Assembly: GCA_946631805.1 (NCBI GenBank)
Contig: CAMPAJ010000087.1
Span: 1-6,920 of the forward strand
DNA length: 6,920 bases
Direction: 5' to 3'
From: an uncultured Eggerthellaceae bacterium
Lineage (GTDB): Bacteria; Actinomycetota; Coriobacteriia; Coriobacteriales; Eggerthellaceae
Made by a program: the position numbers and the translations under genes. Numbering within the stretch: the stretch's first letter is position 1; each line of letters starts with the position of its first letter. Below are positions 6,501 to 6,920 of the stretch, in pieces. The notes beneath the pieces are model-generated. The model ran no database searches and had not been told where the DNA came from. It saw only the letters and a list, made by a program, of their open reading frames with translations.

Positions 6501-6920
6501 AGCTCGGTGCCGTTCGCCTTCAGCACATAGGCGCTGCTGTCGCTTGCGAAGTAGCTCGTCGGCTCCTTGCCGCTCATGTTGGCGGACCAACCGCTGGTGA
6601 ACGTGCCGGTGTACCCCGCCGTCACGCCGATGGGGTCGGTGCCCGTCAGCTCGCCGGCGATGGTGATCCTCGCATCGTAGTCTGCGTTGTGCAGTGCAGA
6701 GGTGTCTTTCCCCAAGAACACGTTGGAGGCAGCCGGAGCATCAGCCGCATCGGTGTTGCCCTTGATGGTGGCGCCGCCGGAAATGGTCAACGACGCAGGG
6801 TCTGTCATGTAGCCCGTCGTAGCGTCTCCCCCGCGAGCAAACACGCCGCCGCCGGAAGCCGCTGCCTTGTTGTCCGTGATGCTCGCGGTATCGCCCATGA
6901 CCAGCGCAGCGCCGCCGGCA
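3515..6920 (-). CDS. Giant secreted/surface beta-helix protein with C-terminal Ig-like repeats, 5' partial
   Basis: The frame is open to the right window edge, so the N-terminus and any signal peptide are missing. The ATG at 6896-6898 is internal, since AGGAALV precedes it in frame. Numbering from that Met (1,127 residues): 1-58 end of a beta-helix with SGGG and ISGGATIKGN; 59-137 cap module (NVFL, IGVT, FTSG, YFASDSS, GTELEL); 200-423 second beta-helix with about 22-residue repeats such as DIAISGGTVEA; 450-520 a HTHT...GNYYLMRDVTL...LCLGGKTI module; 572-715 third beta-helix with FTMNGGSITGN/GGGVYV repeats; 728-790 second cap copy; 795-920 a mixed beta region ending VGYTI; 923-1127 two Ig-like repeats. 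Such right-handed beta-helices are typical of adhesins and glycan-binding or glycan-cutting proteins, but no catalytic site is recognisable. There is no LPXTG, C-terminal transmembrane helix or choline-binding repeat before the stop at 3515-3517. Confidence 0.85.
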   Translation of the reverse strand, partial: AGGAALVMGDTASITDNKAAASGGGVFARGGDATTGYMTDPASLTISGGATIKGNTDAADAPAASNVFLGKDTSALHNADYDARITIAGELTGTDPIGVTAGYTGTFTSGWSANMSGKEPTSYFASDSSAYVLKANGTELELTPAPKDPVSYLDWDEAQQKLVNKTGDDAQRYYTVLANSEDEWTYVLWGSGWYVVPAGETVTINGPIQYTGDVHLILCDGATLNAVRGLMSSYQPDDSLTIYAQSEGDQAGKLVAKPESYNPIDGGRGTITINGGSIEVSSEFASAISTWANEVGDKGDITIRGGIVNATNRRGSAINIQKGTFSVIGGTVRATDSENGIYANDDGDIAISGGTVEAIGQNYGIYAYSGDIAISGGTVVASAVTQPGLYAYSGSLSITGGEVTASSDEWSGISVSEGKLAIGENVYVEAGADEASAASVPDPSTWTHPEKWVHTMKLEPHTHTIGEGESAQTITFQPWFKTDSLPTEAGNYYLMRDVTLKDQWNTPSGTTNLCLGGKTITGKLSESANHDSSVVNIAWYSTLNLYDDEEGAGKIVSEEYVFSEEGSNLTVLVRVVDTFDGTFNMYGGTLCATEGNQVYSGVYVNGGSFTLHGGTIQGARASGVDVGSRNGVFTMNGGTITGNEAREGGGVFVQEYGTFTMNGGSIAGNEAQRYGGGVYVEADGSFTMNGGSITGNDAQRFGGGVYNTGSFSISGASEINGNTHTHAPLDPDADNVYLVSDAVVNVADELTNTTPIGITMQAEDVFTSGKASGYIEQFASDSEEFVVAVKGNELMLQHLKHGMSYYEDGATVTAECAWPESCSLPEGKVALSIVAPTLATYGGEGSAAASLEGLEDFNEACELSLAEADIKYYKATKSGNVYAKDGDALSAAPTDAGDYLAELAIPNGGEDYAGNPSYVYIRVGYTITELGDLELTNGRQQSWVTGERREISASATNLANGEVVTKWTWEYTRTPEDEGSWKRSGATTFAEDGTCTMVIPECTQARKKPMAWRVTATTNFERTATSAPQSLYEPKELSVAAKGEFKWVEGQPVNIVAEVSGLAPGEEVASYQWYYSRDNKTFKRSGAKTVQEGSTLTIKIPSCTEARKAPMAWSVRVVTSDGRVVTSDGISLVE
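3518..4132 (-). repeat. Two tandem ~100-residue Ig-like repeats at the C-terminus
   Basis: The upstream repeat (DNA 3818-4132, residues 923-1027) and the terminal one (3518-3817, residues 1028-1127) share a framework in order: W-x-G-E/Q (W936, W1040), L-x-x-GE-x-V, an aromatic W-x-Y strand, KRSGA (975-979 and 1076-1080), a G-x-x-T/C-x-x-I-x-IP-x-CT-x-AR strand, and PMAW-x-V (1002-1007 and 1103-1108). The pairing is clear at protein level although the DNA has diverged. The fold is inferred from the strand pattern; the family name is not certain. Confidence 0.8.
4529..4717 (-). repeat. Second copy of beta-helix cap module
   Basis: Residues 728-790 (DNVYL, DELTNTTPIGITMQA, VFTSG, QFASDSEEFVV, KGNELMLQ) follow the third beta-helix. 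They align in order with residues 59-137 (DNA 6488-6724: NVFL, GELTGTDPIGVTAG, TFTSG, YFASDSSAYVL, NGTELELT), which follow the first one. The same module thus closes two separate beta-helices in one protein. Confidence 0.75.
4754..5185 (-). repeat. Beta-helix repeats of the FTMNGG / GGGVY type
   Basis: Successive coils read GTFNMYGGTL, GSFTLHGGTI, GVFTMNGGTI, GTFTMNGGSI, GSFTMNGGSI and GSFSISGASE, each followed by a turn such as GNEA...GGGVYV. At DNA level the 11-mer TTCATGGTGAA (+ strand) recurs at 4854, 4935 and 5013, spaced 81 and 78 bp, that is 27 and 26 codons. The pattern resembles Pmp/autotransporter-type right-handed beta-helices. Confidence 0.8.
5630..6115 (-). repeat. Beta-helix repeats of the ISGGTV type
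   Basis: About seven coils of 20-23 residues run in series: GTITINGGSIEV, GDITIRGGIVNA, GTFSVIGGTVRA, GDIAISGGTVEA, GDIAISGGTVVA, GSLSITGGEVTA and GKLAIGENVYVEA, several with an INI, IYA or LYA strand between them. A stretch of 26 bp is identical at 5784-5809 and 5853-5878, 69 bp (23 codons) apart, indicating recent duplication or gene conversion of a coil. Confidence 0.8.

Overview
The window looks like a chromosomal segment of a GC-rich Gram-positive bacterium, most plausibly a gut or oral member of Coriobacteriia (Eggerthellaceae such as Slackia, Eggerthella or Adlercreutzia). The reasons are the GC-rich codon use, an ATPase of the 'NPF-TPTFG' type that I associate with Coriobacteriia and bifidobacteria, and a very large beta-helix surface protein with YTI/Ig-like repeats. 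The taxonomic call is inference, because no rRNA or other marker gene is present.

Layout: positions 1-222 are non-coding and carry a perfect 18-bp-arm palindrome followed by two exact 35-bp tandem repeats with a degenerate third unit. Positions 223-2027 (+) hold two closely spaced genes, probably one operon: a polytopic membrane protein with a CmpB-like domain (PF06541 type) and a small PPC/DUF296 protein with its HxH...GH motif. After about 240 bp that include a 16-bp direct repeat, positions 2271-3370 (+) encode a P-loop ATPase with a C-terminal winged-helix-like end. It is broken by two in-frame TAG codons and a one-base frameshift, and all three lesions are visible because the protein resumes clearly after each. 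A short convergent spacer (3371-3514) separates it from a large minus-strand gene (3515-6920) whose 5' end lies outside the window.

The minus-strand protein (more than 1,130 residues visible) is a mosaic. It has the end of one beta-helix with a cap module, a second beta-helix of GGTV-type repeats, a GNYYL module, a third beta-helix of FTMNGG/GGGVY repeats, a second copy of the cap module, a mixed beta domain, and two C-terminal Ig-like repeats of about 100 residues. It ends without an LPXTG signal or membrane anchor. I read it as a secreted or surface adhesin-like protein.

I do not see a convincing new multi-gene system. The points most worth a second look are the ATPase reading frame interrupted only by TAG codons before its frameshift, the repeats at the left edge, the direct repeat over the ATPase start, and the duplicated modules and missing anchor of the giant protein.
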